DNA of 64,000 nt from Sva-07 sp963717385 (GCA_963717385.1 CAVQWE010000027.1:1-64000), one strand, 5' to 3'; shown: positions 44,818 through 53,714, counted from the first letter of the stretch. Numbers and translations: made by a program. The notes: generated by a model not told the origin, from the letters alone.

Positions 44818-45004
44818 CGACTCCGGCACGTTGTTCGTGCTGCCGCCGTGCGGCCGATGTCGCGAGTTCATCCGCCAGATTGACGCCAAGAATCTGGACG
44901 CCCACGTGGTGCTCGCCCAAGACCGGGCGCTGCAGCTTCGCGATCTTCTTCCTGAGCACGCGTGGCCAGTGGTACCGGTTGCGGAGTTCCCCACATCCAC
45001 GTAG
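44582..45004 (+). CDS. Cytidine deaminase-like (blasticidin-S deaminase type) protein
   Basis: 140 aa from GTG 44582. Zinc site: FCAEHAAIASMVTAGE (C-A-E) and VLPPCGRCREFIRQID (P-C-x2-C). The length and the simple fold fit the small tetrameric Cdd or blasticidin deaminase group. It could salvage cytidine or detoxify a nucleoside antibiotic. Just before repeat copy 11. Confidence 0.85.
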   Translation: MTNNELIEAAAAVLRPHVVGDRLFGNVAACLVTSTGVRHVGVCIDTGSGTGFCAEHAAIASMVTAGEYAIDRIVAVWRDDSGTLFVLPPCGRCREFIRQIDAKNLDAHVVLAQDRALQLRDLLPEHAWPVVPVAEFPTST

Positions 45005-45065
45005 CGGGCTCCCGGTTCTCAGGCATCCCATAACCCTCCAACGACAGGCCGCTCCCGCGCGTCAC

Positions 45066-45190
45066 CTAACGCCGGGTCGGTGACGCGATTACGTGACGCG
45101 AGAGTTGGGCCGCAGTGCAGCGCTGCGTGGGATGCGACCACGGTGATTATCCTGGAGCGTTACCGGGTGTCCTCGCACGGCAGTCGCGGG
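45066..45190 (+). repeat. Bipartite dispersed repeat, copy 11, with an upstream RYYYAAC-like box
   Basis: Upstream box acctaacgccgggtcggtga, then half A gcgattacgtgacgcgagag, gttgggccgcagtgcagcgc. Half B: ggtgattatcctggagcgtt, then accgggtgtcctcgc. ACCTAAC and GTTGGGC fit the two consensus boxes of integron attC sites but are only about 38 bp apart. A diverged partner of the upstream box (ccctaccgccgggtcgctga) lies at 43773-43792. Confidence 0.65.
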
Positions 45191-45227
45191 ACGTCTCGAG
45201 TTGCCCGGAGCAAGAGTTGGCAAGAAT

Positions 45228-45767
45228 CTACAACTCGGCCGACGGCAAGGACTGCAGTCGCTGGTCGAGCCACCCGCTCTTCGCCTCGACATAGCCCATC
45301 CGGTCTGCCGCGTACTTGGCCGCCAGTTCGATCTTGATCCTCTCGTACTCGGCGGCCAGCGTGGGATCTCGACGAAGAGCGTCTCGAAAACGTCGATACT
45401 GGTCTATCTCTGCGCAGCCGACCTTCACGACGTGGAGATGGTGGGTTCGCTTGCCGTCTGTCACCTTTCTGAGGAAGAGGTGATCGTCCGAGCCGACAAG
45501 GGTGTTGTCTGGCCGGTAGTCGAAGCCGATCGCTTCAACCTCCGGGAGCATCCTCAGGAAGCTCTTGAGTGAGTTGACCACCATCAGGATGTCGATCGTC
45601 GGCTTCGCCGCCAGGCCAGGCACGGCGGTGCTCCCGATGTGTTCGATTGAGAGGGCGACGTTCCCCACCGCTGCGATGAGAGCGTCCTGCGCCTCTTCGA
45701 ACTCGTTGGCCCATTCGCTCTGGTACGGCACGACCTCGACCGTTGAATCCGGCTCGCTCCCCACCAT
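45228..45767 (-). CDS. GrpB-family (UPF0157) protein
   Basis: 179 aa from ATG 45767 (MVGSEPDSTVEVVPYQ). SIEHIGSTAVPGLAAKPTID is the GrpB signature of a nucleotidyltransferase-like fold, followed by HLFLRKVTDGKRTHHLHVVK and YAADRMGYVEAKSGWLD. Common cargo of chromosomal cassette arrays; biochemical role unsettled. Confidence 0.85.
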   Translation of the reverse strand: MVGSEPDSTVEVVPYQSEWANEFEEAQDALIAAVGNVALSIEHIGSTAVPGLAAKPTIDILMVVNSLKSFLRMLPEVEAIGFDYRPDNTLVGSDDHLFLRKVTDGKRTHHLHVVKVGCAEIDQYRRFRDALRRDPTLAAEYERIKIELAAKYAADRMGYVEAKSGWLDQRLQSLPSAEL

Positions 45768-45867
45768 CACATCATGCCGGGCCTCCGCCGCAGTCGTCGT
45801 CACCAGCGCACGGCTGGTGGGCCACCAAGGCAATCGCTCGAACGCCCAACACACCATCAGCCGACTC

Positions 45868-46485
45868 TCACCAGTTGACGGGCGGTGTGGGCGGAGCGGG
45901 TTCACCGGCGCCGCGATATCGATCGGCGAGCTCACCAAGCTCGGCGTTCAGCGCGAGCAACTCGATGCGAAGGTCACGGAGCGAAAGGATGCCGCCGACA
46001 ACCTCCGTTCCGTATTCGTAGGAGTCGATCGCACCCTTGATGGCGCTCATCCCGAACCGTTCGTAGATCGCGATGACGTGAGGGGTGTGCTCGCCCGTGA
46101 GGCGCCAGTACAGCACCCGTTCGTCTCGGTGCTCTGCTAGCAGATTCCGCATTTGGAGAAGACGCTCACGCACGTCGTGGGTTGGCGGAAGCTGCTGTGG
46201 CCTTCCAAGAGCTGCAAGAACCTGTTCAACCCGCTCCGCATGTGACACGGCCTCCTGAGCACCGATGAGGAGGTAGTGCAGATCGGCGTGTTGAAGACCG
46301 AAGTCGCGGGGCGACGACAGCGATGTGGGCTCGGCGTGTCGATCGAATTGCCGCAGCGCCCCCCAGCAGAATGCCTGTGCGTCGCCGATCGTCCCGTCCA
46401 GTGTCGCCTCGAGCCGCTCGACACCCGCCTCCCGGAGCGCATCAGCGATCAGCTTCTTCTGCCTGCGCAATTCCTCGCTCCCCAT
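45868..46485 (-). CDS. Hypothetical protein, mostly helical
   Basis: 205 aa from ATG 46485 (MGSEELRRQKKLIADALR). No recognised domain. It looks wholly helical, with HADLHYLLIGAQEAVSHAER and HDVRERLLQMRNLLAEHRDE suggesting amphipathic helices, and ends in a Pro-rich tail. Divergent from the double-GNAT gene. Confidence 0.55.
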   Translation of the reverse strand: MGSEELRRQKKLIADALREAGVERLEATLDGTIGDAQAFCWGALRQFDRHAEPTSLSSPRDFGLQHADLHYLLIGAQEAVSHAERVEQVLAALGRPQQLPPTHDVRERLLQMRNLLAEHRDERVLYWRLTGEHTPHVIAIYERFGMSAIKGAIDSYEYGTEVVGGILSLRDLRIELLALNAELGELADRYRGAGEPAPPTPPVNW

Positions 46486-46698
46486 GGAATCAGTGTGCCG
46501 GAAGCTCGCTGTCTCCACGGGCCCAGGCCGTCCACCGGCGATCGCGCCTGGATCTCGTGGCGACTCGGTGAGCCAGCCTGGGTAGCGCTGCCTCTACCGA
46601 CGATCGGCACTTTGTCTCGTCGGGCCGGAACTCGCCTCGGAGTCGGGGCTTACACAATTCGCTCGAGGGCCCCGACCTGACCGTGGGAGGCTGATCGG

Positions 46699-47676
46699 GT
46701 GCCGAAGTTGTGGGAGCGCACCGATGGGGTGGTGACGATCAGATCGCCACTGCCCGGCGACTCGGCACAGCTGATCGCAGGCCGCGACGCCGAGTTCCGT
46801 CGCTTCTTGGGTCCGGGTTCGGACGAGCCGGATCCGATCGCGTGCATCATCGTCGACGGCGTCGTCGTCGGTTGGGTGGATCACGACGCCGAGCGGTACT
46901 GGTTGCTGCCCGGCGAGGTCAACGTTGGCTACAACGTGTTCGCATCCCATCGGGGACAAGGCATCGCCACGCGCGCACTGGAGCTGTTGATGCACCATCT
47001 CGCGATCACCGAGCAGTGCCGCACGGCGACGTTGCTCATCCACCCCGACAACCTGCGTTCCCGAGCGCTTGCCGAACGGACCCGGTTCGAGCGGCAGGCC
47101 GACCTCGACGGCAACCCCTACTACAAGCGAACCGTGCCGCCACTGACCTACAGCGACGGCGCTGTCAGTATTCGCCGTCGCCATCGCGACGACTTGGAGA
47201 TGGACCTGTCCGGCCGCGACGCCGAACACATCCGTTGGTTGTGGCAGTCGAGCGAAGCCGACCAGTGGAACGCGATGACAACGACCGAACGTCGCACCCA
47301 CGCGCTGGAATGGCTGGCCGGTGTGAGCGATTCGTTCGGAAACGGTCCCCGCTGGACCTTCTCGGTCGACACGGCCGAGGCGTCGTCGGTGGCTGCGGTT
47401 GACGTGAATCTGGCCAGCGACCACGCACCAGCGGGTGAGGCGAACATCTCCTACTGGGTCCACCCAACGTTCCGACGTCGAGGAATCGCGCCGGTCGCAG
47501 TCCGGCTGGCGCTGCAGTTCCTGCGCGATCACACCGGGACACGCCGCGCTCACATCATGGTCGACCCGAACAACTCGCCGTCGCTGGCCGTCGCCGCCTC
47601 CCTCAGCGCCACCGTCGGAGCGGTGACGGTCAACCGACACGGGCGCTCGCTACTGCGCCATTCACTCGAGCTCTGA
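46699..47676 (+). CDS. Tandem GNAT-domain acetyltransferase
   Basis: 325 aa from GTG 46699. Two complete GNAT modules. The first has NVGYNVFASHRGQGIATRAL and LLIHPDNLRSRALAERTRF. The second has NISYWVHPTFRRRGIAPVAV and IMVDPNNSPSLAVAASL. Duplication within one protein is known in mycothiol-type and antibiotic acetyltransferases; the substrate here is unknown. Confidence 0.85.
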   Translation: MPKLWERTDGVVTIRSPLPGDSAQLIAGRDAEFRRFLGPGSDEPDPIACIIVDGVVVGWVDHDAERYWLLPGEVNVGYNVFASHRGQGIATRALELLMHHLAITEQCRTATLLIHPDNLRSRALAERTRFERQADLDGNPYYKRTVPPLTYSDGAVSIRRRHRDDLEMDLSGRDAEHIRWLWQSSEADQWNAMTTTERRTHALEWLAGVSDSFGNGPRWTFSVDTAEASSVAAVDVNLASDHAPAGEANISYWVHPTFRRRGIAPVAVRLALQFLRDHTGTRRAHIMVDPNNSPSLAVAASLSATVGAVTVNRHGRSLLRHSLEL

Positions 47677-47760
47677 CCACACCGGCAGAGCGGGCGACAA
47701 CGCGCGCTGACTCGACGTCACGCAGGATCCAGCCATTCGACGGTCGCGTAGCGTGTCGGC

Positions 47761-48237
47761 ATGGCGAAACCCACCGAGGAGGATCGCATCGAGTCGACAC
47801 GGCGGCTGCTCGCCGGTCTCGTCAGAGGTGTCGACGCCAATCAACTCGTCGTCGAGATCGCCGACCTTCACGTGCGCCACGACACCTTCCCCGGCGAAGT
47901 GTTCATGCAACTCGCCGCCGACGCGCTCCGCACCGCCGGCGTCCAACGCGCACCCGGCATTGCCTACCGGGATCTCTTGACGAAGCATCTGGGCGAGGTC
48001 GAGTTCCGCGGCAAGGAACATCGCCGCGTCCAATACGCAATTCTCACCGCCTTCGCTGTGCACGGCGGCCTCGAGCCGGATCTGCTCGACGAGGTGACGT
48101 ACTGGATCGAGCGGTACTGGCAGTATGCGCTGCTCGCTGCGGTCGCCATCATCCGGCAGTGCGCCGAACACTCGGGGACGCCGCTCCCACAGTTCGTGTC
48201 TGACTTGGCCGCCGCGAGCGGCATCGACATCAGCTGA
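47761..48237 (+). CDS. Hypothetical protein
   Basis: 158 aa, ATG 47761. No domain recognised. Helical segments (ANQLVVEIADLHVRHDTF, then YWQYALLAAVAIIRQCAEHS) with no signal peptide; the second half is rather hydrophobic but not clearly membrane-spanning. GC-rich third positions support coding. Confidence 0.55.
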   Translation: MAKPTEEDRIESTRRLLAGLVRGVDANQLVVEIADLHVRHDTFPGEVFMQLAADALRTAGVQRAPGIAYRDLLTKHLGEVEFRGKEHRRVQYAILTAFAVHGGLEPDLLDEVTYWIERYWQYALLAAVAIIRQCAEHSGTPLPQFVSDLAAASGIDIS

Positions 48238-48625
48238 CATCCACGAGTCAAGCGACACCGAGCCCGTCCAGCCCCGACGACGACGGCAAGACCACAGACC
48301 TGATACGCCCTACTACTGCCGCATCAAGCACGAGTCTCAAGCCGTCGCGTCGCCGTGAACATCGAGCACAGGGCAATCACCGCAGTGTGGTCGTCCGTCG
48401 CTGGCGGCAAGATTCCGCTTGGCGAAGTCTGCGTCGCCGTCTCAGGGCATCGGTCGTCGTAGGACCCAGTACGGCCGCTTCAGAATCACCCCGGGTAGCC
48501 GTTCTCTCGCCCAGTCACGAACGGAGCGAAGCCCTGTCCAGCTTGAGGTGAGATACCGGTGATGCCCGTGCCCACTCGGCCCCGGGGCGACAACGAGGAA
48601 CCGTGGCCGCGGTCGGCGTGGGTTG
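48238..48625. other. Intergenic, nothing recognised
   Basis: No convincing gene or repeat copy between the hypothetical gene and the convergent methyltransferase. Confidence 0.3.
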
Positions 48626-49219
48626 TCACCGGTGCGGGCGCGTCCACGTGATTGTGTAGCGGAAGTAGGGAACTCGTTCGAACGCGGCACCAGGTAACGC
48701 CTCGATCGAAGCTTGCCGTGTCTCCGCGTAAGTCATAGCGGGCGGCCAGACCTGCGGTGCGGTGGTGTGCCACACATCCTTGAAGAACGTGTGGCGACGC
48801 ACGGCGATGCTGTCAACGGCATCTCGCGCCCAGTCGCCCACCGAATGCCTTCTGGCGAGACCAACCACAAGCAGCAAGCCGCCTGGACGGACGAACCGCC
48901 CGAGTTGAACGAGCGCTCTTCGATGGTCGACGTGATGGAGTACAGCCACAGCGGTCACGACGTCGAACGAATCCTCCTCGATCTCACCGCCGAATAGATC
49001 TCCGACGACGTAGTCGATGTCATCGCCCGCCTGTCGAGCCTGTTCGATGCTTGATGCATCGGTATCGAGCCCCACGACCGAGGGCACTCGCTTCCTCAGC
49101 CGCCGTGATGTCTCTCCTTCGCCACAACCCACATCGAGGCCCCGCAACGCTCCGGTGGGAACGATCTCGAGTAGCCCCTCGAACGTGTGGAGGTTCGAGT
49201 TCCAACGTTCGGCTGTCAT
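48626..49219 (-). CDS. Class I SAM-dependent methyltransferase
   Basis: 197 aa, ATG 49219. Motif I GLDVGCGEGETSRRLRK, acidic VVGLDTDASSIEQARQ, YVVGDLFGGEI, and FVRPGGLLLVVGLAR place it in methyltransferase_11/25. The C-terminal half (FRYTITWTRP) resembles small-molecule O-methyltransferases. Substrate unknown. Ends the group before repeat copy 12. Confidence 0.85.
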   Translation of the reverse strand: MTAERWNSNLHTFEGLLEIVPTGALRGLDVGCGEGETSRRLRKRVPSVVGLDTDASSIEQARQAGDDIDYVVGDLFGGEIEEDSFDVVTAVAVLHHVDHRRALVQLGRFVRPGGLLLVVGLARRHSVGDWARDAVDSIAVRRHTFFKDVWHTTAPQVWPPAMTYAETRQASIEALPGAAFERVPYFRYTITWTRPHR

Positions 49220-49248
49220 CTGCTCATTCTGGTTCTCGGAACTGTCGC

Positions 49249-49355
49249 CCGGGATTATCTCGCGTCACGCTTGGGCCGCAGTGTGGCGCAGGCCATGCGC
49301 CATCGCCGGTGATTATCCGGACCGATATCGAGCGGTCTCCCGGCAATGGCCGGCT
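49249..49355 (+). repeat. Bipartite dispersed repeat, copy 12
   Basis: Half A: gggattatctcgcgtcacgc, then ttgggccgcagtgtggcgc. A perfect 7-bp stem (tggcgca / tgcgcca) follows. Half B: ggtgattatccggaccgata, then tcgagcggtctcccggcaa. Best preserved of the copies together with 9 and 11. Confidence 0.7.
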
Positions 49356-49430
49356 CTTGCGTCGAGCGCCAACACTGGGCATTCTGCGCTGGTGGGAACT
49401 TCCGATCGGATGCCATCGTCTAAGCCACGT

Positions 49431-49892
49431 ATGCAGGGTTTCTGGAAGCTTGGACTCGCCTCGTTGCTCGTGGTAGGCGCCGCCTGTGGAGAGTCCACCG
49501 ATGACGCAACGACCGAGGCCGTCACAGCCGAAGCCGATTGCGCGTTCGCGTTCAACGAAGGGACACTCGCGGAGCGAAGCTGGGCCTTCGACGGCACGCT
49601 CACTGCGTTGTCGACCGGCACCGACAGCCAACTTGGCGGCGTACCGACTGCGACCTTCACAGTGAACCGCTGGTACACGGGCGGTAGCGGCGACGAGGTC
49701 ACGGTCCAATATGAACAAGGTCCGATCTCGGAGTACGCGCCGACGGCAGACACCGGCGCCCGACTGCTCGTCACTGGCGAGCCACGCTGGGGAGGCGAGC
49801 CGCTCGAGGATGCAGTCGTGTGGGGTTGCGGGTTCACCCAACGATGGACGCCGTCAGCAGCCGAACAATGGTCAATCGTGTTCGGAGCGTGA
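49431..49892 (+). CDS. Putative secreted lipoprotein
   Basis: 153 aa from ATG 49431. MQGFWKLGLASLLVVGAACG is a lipoprotein signal with the lipobox cysteine at residue 19. The mature part begins with an acidic Thr-rich linker and a beta-rich domain (FTVNRWYTGGSGDEVTVQYE). Stop and next start overlap (TGATG), so it is coupled to the following lipoprotein gene. Function unknown. Confidence 0.7.
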   Translation: MQGFWKLGLASLLVVGAACGESTDDATTEAVTAEADCAFAFNEGTLAERSWAFDGTLTALSTGTDSQLGGVPTATFTVNRWYTGGSGDEVTVQYEQGPISEYAPTADTGARLLVTGEPRWGGEPLEDAVVWGCGFTQRWTPSAAEQWSIVFGA

Positions 49893-50422
49893 TGCGAGAC
49901 GAACTGCCGCTCGGCACTAGCGATCGGTTCCACTTCAGTCAGTCTTCGTGGATGCGGACCGCTGGATCGATCGGGCTTCTCGCAACCCTGGTCCTTGCCA
50001 GTGCGTCATGCGGTGGTTCGTCAGGTGCCGAGTCGGAACGGTCGTGCCCGGCACCCACCGACAGGGCGCCACGGAGAGGTGAGTGCACCCTTGTCGACTG
50101 GGACGCGACCTCGGCGACGGGCAACGTCGTCGCACTGGAGTACTACGTGAATGAACCGGGTTGCTCGCTCGCGCTCAACAGAATCGAAGTAGACGAGACT
50201 TCGGCGGACGTCACCCTGCGTGTGATCGTCGGCTTCACCGGCGACGAGGGCGCATCGTGCCCCACGGCCTTTGCATCGCGCATGACGACCGTGACGCTCG
50301 ACGCGCCTCTCGGTGCTCGCCGCTTGCTGGGGTGCCGACCTGCGGGCTCGTTTGTTCCCGCTGGTGGGTACAACGAACCGGCAGCACGAGACGCTGTCGT
50401 CGACTGCACACCGGGCGACTGA
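49892..50422 (+). CDS. Putative secreted lipoprotein
   Basis: 176 aa from ATG 49892, or an internal ATG 20 codons on (MRTAGSIGLLATLVLASASC), which gives a textbook lipoprotein signal. Four or more further cysteines in the mature part (CPAPTD, CTLVDWD, GCSLALN, LLGCRPAG) suggest disulphides. Function unknown; paired with the preceding lipoprotein. Confidence 0.65.
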   Translation: MRDELPLGTSDRFHFSQSSWMRTAGSIGLLATLVLASASCGGSSGAESERSCPAPTDRAPRRGECTLVDWDATSATGNVVALEYYVNEPGCSLALNRIEVDETSADVTLRVIVGFTGDEGASCPTAFASRMTTVTLDAPLGARRLLGCRPAGSFVPAGGYNEPAARDAVVDCTPGD

Positions 50423-50479
50423 CCCGCCCCGAACTGCCATCGGCGCTCCGCTCGTAGCGTTGCGTCGGGCCGGCACGAC

Positions 50480-50535
50480 GACGTGATTATTGGCTGCTCG
50501 GCTTGGGCCGGTCTGTTGCGCCGCGGCCGCCGTGA
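50480..50535 (+). repeat. Dispersed repeat, copy 13, half A only
   Basis: Contains cgtgattattggctgctcgg, then cttgggccggtctgttgcgc. No clear half B follows. Confidence 0.5.
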
Positions 50536-50637
50536 GTAGTTCTGCACCCGGCGTTCGGTTGCGACCCAGGAAGATGAGTCCCCTTGCTTCGGCGAGATGC
50601 ATCGGCGGTGCCGACCCGTGAGGTGGCATCATGGGCG

Positions 50638-51126
50638 ATGGCCGGTTTCTGGAATCGCATCCCTGTGTGGGCGGACTGGGTGGTGGCAGCGGTCGCTGCG
50701 ATCGTCGTGCTCAACGTGAACGTCACGACCGCGGGTGACCCGCTGAGCGGCGTCGGACTCTCGGCCGGAGCCACGTCAGCTGGGATCACCGAAGGCGCAC
50801 GCGCAAGCTTCTACGGTGCGCTGGTCGTGGGTGGCCTGCTGCTCACCGCGACCGGGCTGATCATCTCCACGTCGGGTCGCCGATGGCGAACGGTGGGAGC
50901 TCTGTTGACGAGGACCTTCGCTGGGGTGGCGCTCGCTGGGGTCCTCGGCCTGCTGCTCGACTATCGCGATGGACCGGTCCGCACGGTGCAGCTCTTCGTG
51001 TACCTGATGCTGGCTCTCGGCATCGTGCGACTCGCCAGAGTCGCAGCACTGGCAAGCGAAGACCCGCTGCTGGACCCCGACACCGATCAGAGCGTCGCTC
51101 CGCAATCTTCGGACGCTAGACGCTGA
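50638..51126 (+). CDS. Multi-pass membrane protein
   Basis: 162 aa from ATG 50638 (MAGFWNRIPVWADWVVAA). Four likely membrane segments: WVVAAVAAIVVLNV, FYGALVVGGLLLTATGLII, AGVALAGVLGLLL and LFVYLMLALGIVRLARV. Short acidic C-terminus. No family recognised. Confidence 0.65.
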   Translation: MAGFWNRIPVWADWVVAAVAAIVVLNVNVTTAGDPLSGVGLSAGATSAGITEGARASFYGALVVGGLLLTATGLIISTSGRRWRTVGALLTRTFAGVALAGVLGLLLDYRDGPVRTVQLFVYLMLALGIVRLARVAALASEDPLLDPDTDQSVAPQSSDARR

Positions 51127-51160
51127 CCTACATGAGCGAACGCCGGGATGGTCGTGGGCG

Positions 51161-52495
51161 TCAGCAGTCGTTCTGCTCGTAGCTCATGGCAACGACCTGG
51201 TCAGCGGGATTCAGCTGGAAGACGACCGGTCCGGTTCCGGCAAGTCCAAAGAATTGGTTGTCCCGTCGCATGGACTGAGCCCAGTCAACGTCTTCGAGCT
51301 GATCGGCGGGGCTCCCGAGTCCGATCCCGTCGGCAGTGGTGATCCCGCTCGGTTCAGTGATCTCCATGGCGAGCGCAGGGGAATAGGCCAGCGCCGTGTC
51401 ACCGATGCTCCATGCCGCAACGTACGTGATCCCGGGACCGCCGGAGCGTGCGAGGACGAAGCGAGCGTCCGCCCAGAGCAGCGATCGGTACTCGGTTGCG
51501 CCGGTGCAGGCGTACTCGTCGGGCATCGGAATCCACCCGGTGTCGTCGTCAGGGTCGCCGAGTGCCTCGCTGACCTCGTCGACCAACTCTGCATCGTCTA
51601 CTTCGGTGAGCGCGCTGTATCCGAAGACCGAGGGATTGCGAGGCGGATCGCTGTCGCGGTGGAAGTCCAGTGCTCCCATGGCGGTCGAGGATCGCGGCTC
51701 GGTGGCATCAGTGGTTGTCGTAGCGTCGGTCGGCGAGGTGAGCAGCTCGCCGGCGGCGACCCGTGTCACGCGATTAAGGACATTGGCTGGTGGATCGAAG
51801 CCATTGACCCACACGACGAAGTCGGTCGACGGGAGATCCGAGCGAACGACCTGGACGAGGATCGCATGTGGGTTTGCGTCGCTCGTACAAATTCGTTCAC
51901 CGTCGATGACGTCCGCCGCAGGGTCCTCGTATGGCAGCACGGGGAACACCCACCCTGTGGCCGGGTCGTGAGCAACGCCGTCGAGCGGTGCGAAGCGACA
52001 GCTTCCGGACTCCGCAGGATTGAAGTAGAGGACGACGTCAGTGGTGAAGTCGACCGTCGGAGCCGCGCCCTGCAGGCCCAGCTCGCCCCACAGCTCCGTC
52101 AGTTCGTCCGAGGTGCTGGCAACACCGGTCGTCCACGGCTCGCCGACCGCCTCGCCATCTACGAGCACGACGTGATCGATCAGCGACAGCTCCGGCGTCG
52201 CCGGTTGCACGGTCGTGGATGAGGTGTTTGTGCTGCTCGGGGTCGTCGGTTGCGTGGCCACGGGGGCATCGGCCTCGTCGCCGTCTTGTACCAAGGCGAG
52301 CAACCCGACCACCAGCGCCACCACCGCAGCTGCTGCCGCAAGCGCGGCCCACCGGCGACGGTCACGCCCGCCTGCTCGATCATCGATACCCGGTCGAGCA
52401 GACGGGCTGATCGGAGCAATCGGCTCGCCGACCTGCTGTCGCAGTGCGTCGCCGAACGACCGCAGTTGGTGTTCCAGGTCGTCTTCAGGGGGCAT
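51161..52495 (-). CDS. Single-pass membrane protein downstream of an ECF sigma factor
   Basis: 444 aa, ATG 52495, overlapping the sigma-factor stop by 11 nt. Residues 1-45 are cytoplasmic, then a membrane segment (WAALAAAAAVVALVVGLLAL) and a Thr/Ser-rich linker lead into a long extracytoplasmic domain. The position directly after a sigma factor and this topology suggest an anti-sigma-like or regulated surface protein. There is no recognisable zinc anti-sigma motif in the short N-terminus. Confidence 0.7.
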   Translation of the reverse strand: MPPEDDLEHQLRSFGDALRQQVGEPIAPISPSARPGIDDRAGGRDRRRWAALAAAAAVVALVVGLLALVQDGDEADAPVATQPTTPSSTNTSSTTVQPATPELSLIDHVVLVDGEAVGEPWTTGVASTSDELTELWGELGLQGAAPTVDFTTDVVLYFNPAESGSCRFAPLDGVAHDPATGWVFPVLPYEDPAADVIDGERICTSDANPHAILVQVVRSDLPSTDFVVWVNGFDPPANVLNRVTRVAAGELLTSPTDATTTTDATEPRSSTAMGALDFHRDSDPPRNPSVFGYSALTEVDDAELVDEVSEALGDPDDDTGWIPMPDEYACTGATEYRSLLWADARFVLARSGGPGITYVAAWSIGDTALAYSPALAMEITEPSGITTADGIGLGSPADQLEDVDWAQSMRRDNQFFGLAGTGPVVFQLNPADQVVAMSYEQNDC

Positions 52496-52949
52496 CGACG
52501 GTCACCTCCAACGCAGTTCGCAGTTTCGCCAGACCTCGAGCGATGTGGGTCCGCACCGTCGAGACGTCAACATCGAGGATGTCGGCGGTCTCGACGAGCG
52601 ACCACCCGAGCGCATGGACCAGGACCACCCCGATCCGCTGCGGTTCGGTGAGCGATTCGAGAGCCGGCGCGAGAGCGGGTTCGAACTCCGGCAGGCCCGG
52701 CGGGGCGACCGCCGGCAAGAACCCCGTGGGCCGGAAGTGGCGTCGAGCTTCGGACTGGCCGACCCGGTACAGGTAGCCCGCCGGGTTCGACATCGCTTCG
52801 AGCTCGTTCCAGTGCTCGAAGCCGTACGCCAACGCTTCCGCGGCGGCGTCGGCACCGACGTCGGGTCCGTACGCGCCAACGAGTGCCGCCCGCAGGCGAC
52901 TCCCGTTGCGCTCGACGAAATCCGCGTAGCTCACACCACAAGAGAGCAT
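52485..52949 (-). CDS. ECF-type sigma-70 factor
   Basis: 154 aa from ATG 52949 (MLSCGVSYADFVERNGSRLR). Region 2 is short and diverged (GADAAAEALAYGFEHWNELE, NPAGYLYRVGQSEARRHFR). Region 4 is clear: LTEPQRIGVVLVHALGWSLV then VSTVRTHIARGLAKLR. Members of this type in Acidimicrobiia often precede a membrane protein as here. Promoter specificity unknown. Confidence 0.8.
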   Translation of the reverse strand: MLSCGVSYADFVERNGSRLRAALVGAYGPDVGADAAAEALAYGFEHWNELEAMSNPAGYLYRVGQSEARRHFRPTGFLPAVAPPGLPEFEPALAPALESLTEPQRIGVVLVHALGWSLVETADILDVDVSTVRTHIARGLAKLRTALEVTVDAP

Positions 52950-53014
52950 CTCGCACGCCCGATCGGTGACAAGGGATAGTCGAAACTTCAGGAACCTATT
53001 CGCCGCTCTCGGGC

Positions 53015-53120
53015 ACTCGATAACCACGGGCAAGAACTGTCCGGCTCGCGCCACAGATCCGGCGAAGTGTGGGACCTCTTGGCTCGATCGACCCACTGCA
53101 TAATCACTGCGGTTCCAGCC
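53015..53120 (-). repeat. Dispersed repeat, degenerate copy 14, inverted
   Basis: On the minus strand: gtgattatgcagtgggtcga at the start and ccgtggttatcgagtgcccg at the end. These match the GTGATTATGCGTG and TTATCGAGTGCC parts of the direct copies. This is the only copy seen in inverted orientation and lies near the right end of the array. Confidence 0.45.
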
Positions 53121-53187
53121 AGCAGCTCCCTCACAGATTATTACCCGAGGGTGGACGGTTCCGTTACGTTTCGTTACCATCGGCTCC

Positions 53188-53646
53188 GTGACCGTTGTCG
53201 GGAAGGGTGGCCGTCCGCGGAAGTGGCGTTCGGACACTGATCGTGTGCGTGCGTTCAGAGCGCGACAGCGAGGAGCGGAGGAACCGCCGACCGTCGACGA
53301 GGCGCTCGACGGTGGCGACGATGCAGCACTTGCGTGGAACCGTGTGCGTGAACTGGAGTGCGCCCTTGAGGACCTACGACGGGAGACGAAGCTCTCGAAG
53401 GCATCAGCACGCGAAGCGCGGACGGCGCTGGATCATGAGCGAGTCCGATTCGGATGGATCAACGAGGAGAACATTCGGCTCCGCTCCGAAATCGAGGCAC
53501 TCCGAGCCGAGCGGGACGCGCTCCAGGAAGAGCGCACCACTCTGCCCGAGACCACGAAGGGTCTGTCCACGCCGGCCGTACGGACCAATGCCCCGAACCG
53601 CGAGCAACGCCGGCAGGCGGAACGTCGCCGGCGGCGCTCGACGTGA
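53188..53646 (+). CDS. Coiled-coil protein with GRPRK-type basic N-terminus
   Basis: 152 aa. KGGRPRKWRSDTDRVRAFRA is an AT-hook-like basic motif found in small proteins near actinobacterial integrated elements. Residues 50-115 form a continuous coiled coil rich in Glu and Arg. The C-terminus is basic (NREQRRQAERRRRRS). Likely DNA-associated; precise role unknown. Confidence 0.6.
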   Translation: MTVVGKGGRPRKWRSDTDRVRAFRARQRGAEEPPTVDEALDGGDDAALAWNRVRELECALEDLRRETKLSKASAREARTALDHERVRFGWINEENIRLRSEIEALRAERDALQEERTTLPETTKGLSTPAVRTNAPNREQRRQAERRRRRST

Positions 53647-53714
53647 GCCGAGCCACACACTCGACCACACACATCTCGCCATGTGAGTGACGAATTCGAG
53701 GTGGGAGTGATCGG

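Noticed and set aside
29421..50535. CRISPR array
   Set aside because: Repeat copies are hundreds to thousands of bases apart, degenerate, and separated by genes; no cas genes are present.
29421..50535. Canonical integron with attC sites
   Set aside because: Only some copies carry GTTGGGC, matching RYYYAAC partners are mostly absent or too close, gene directions are mixed, and the recombinase shows no clear IntI insertion. Kept as integron-like only.
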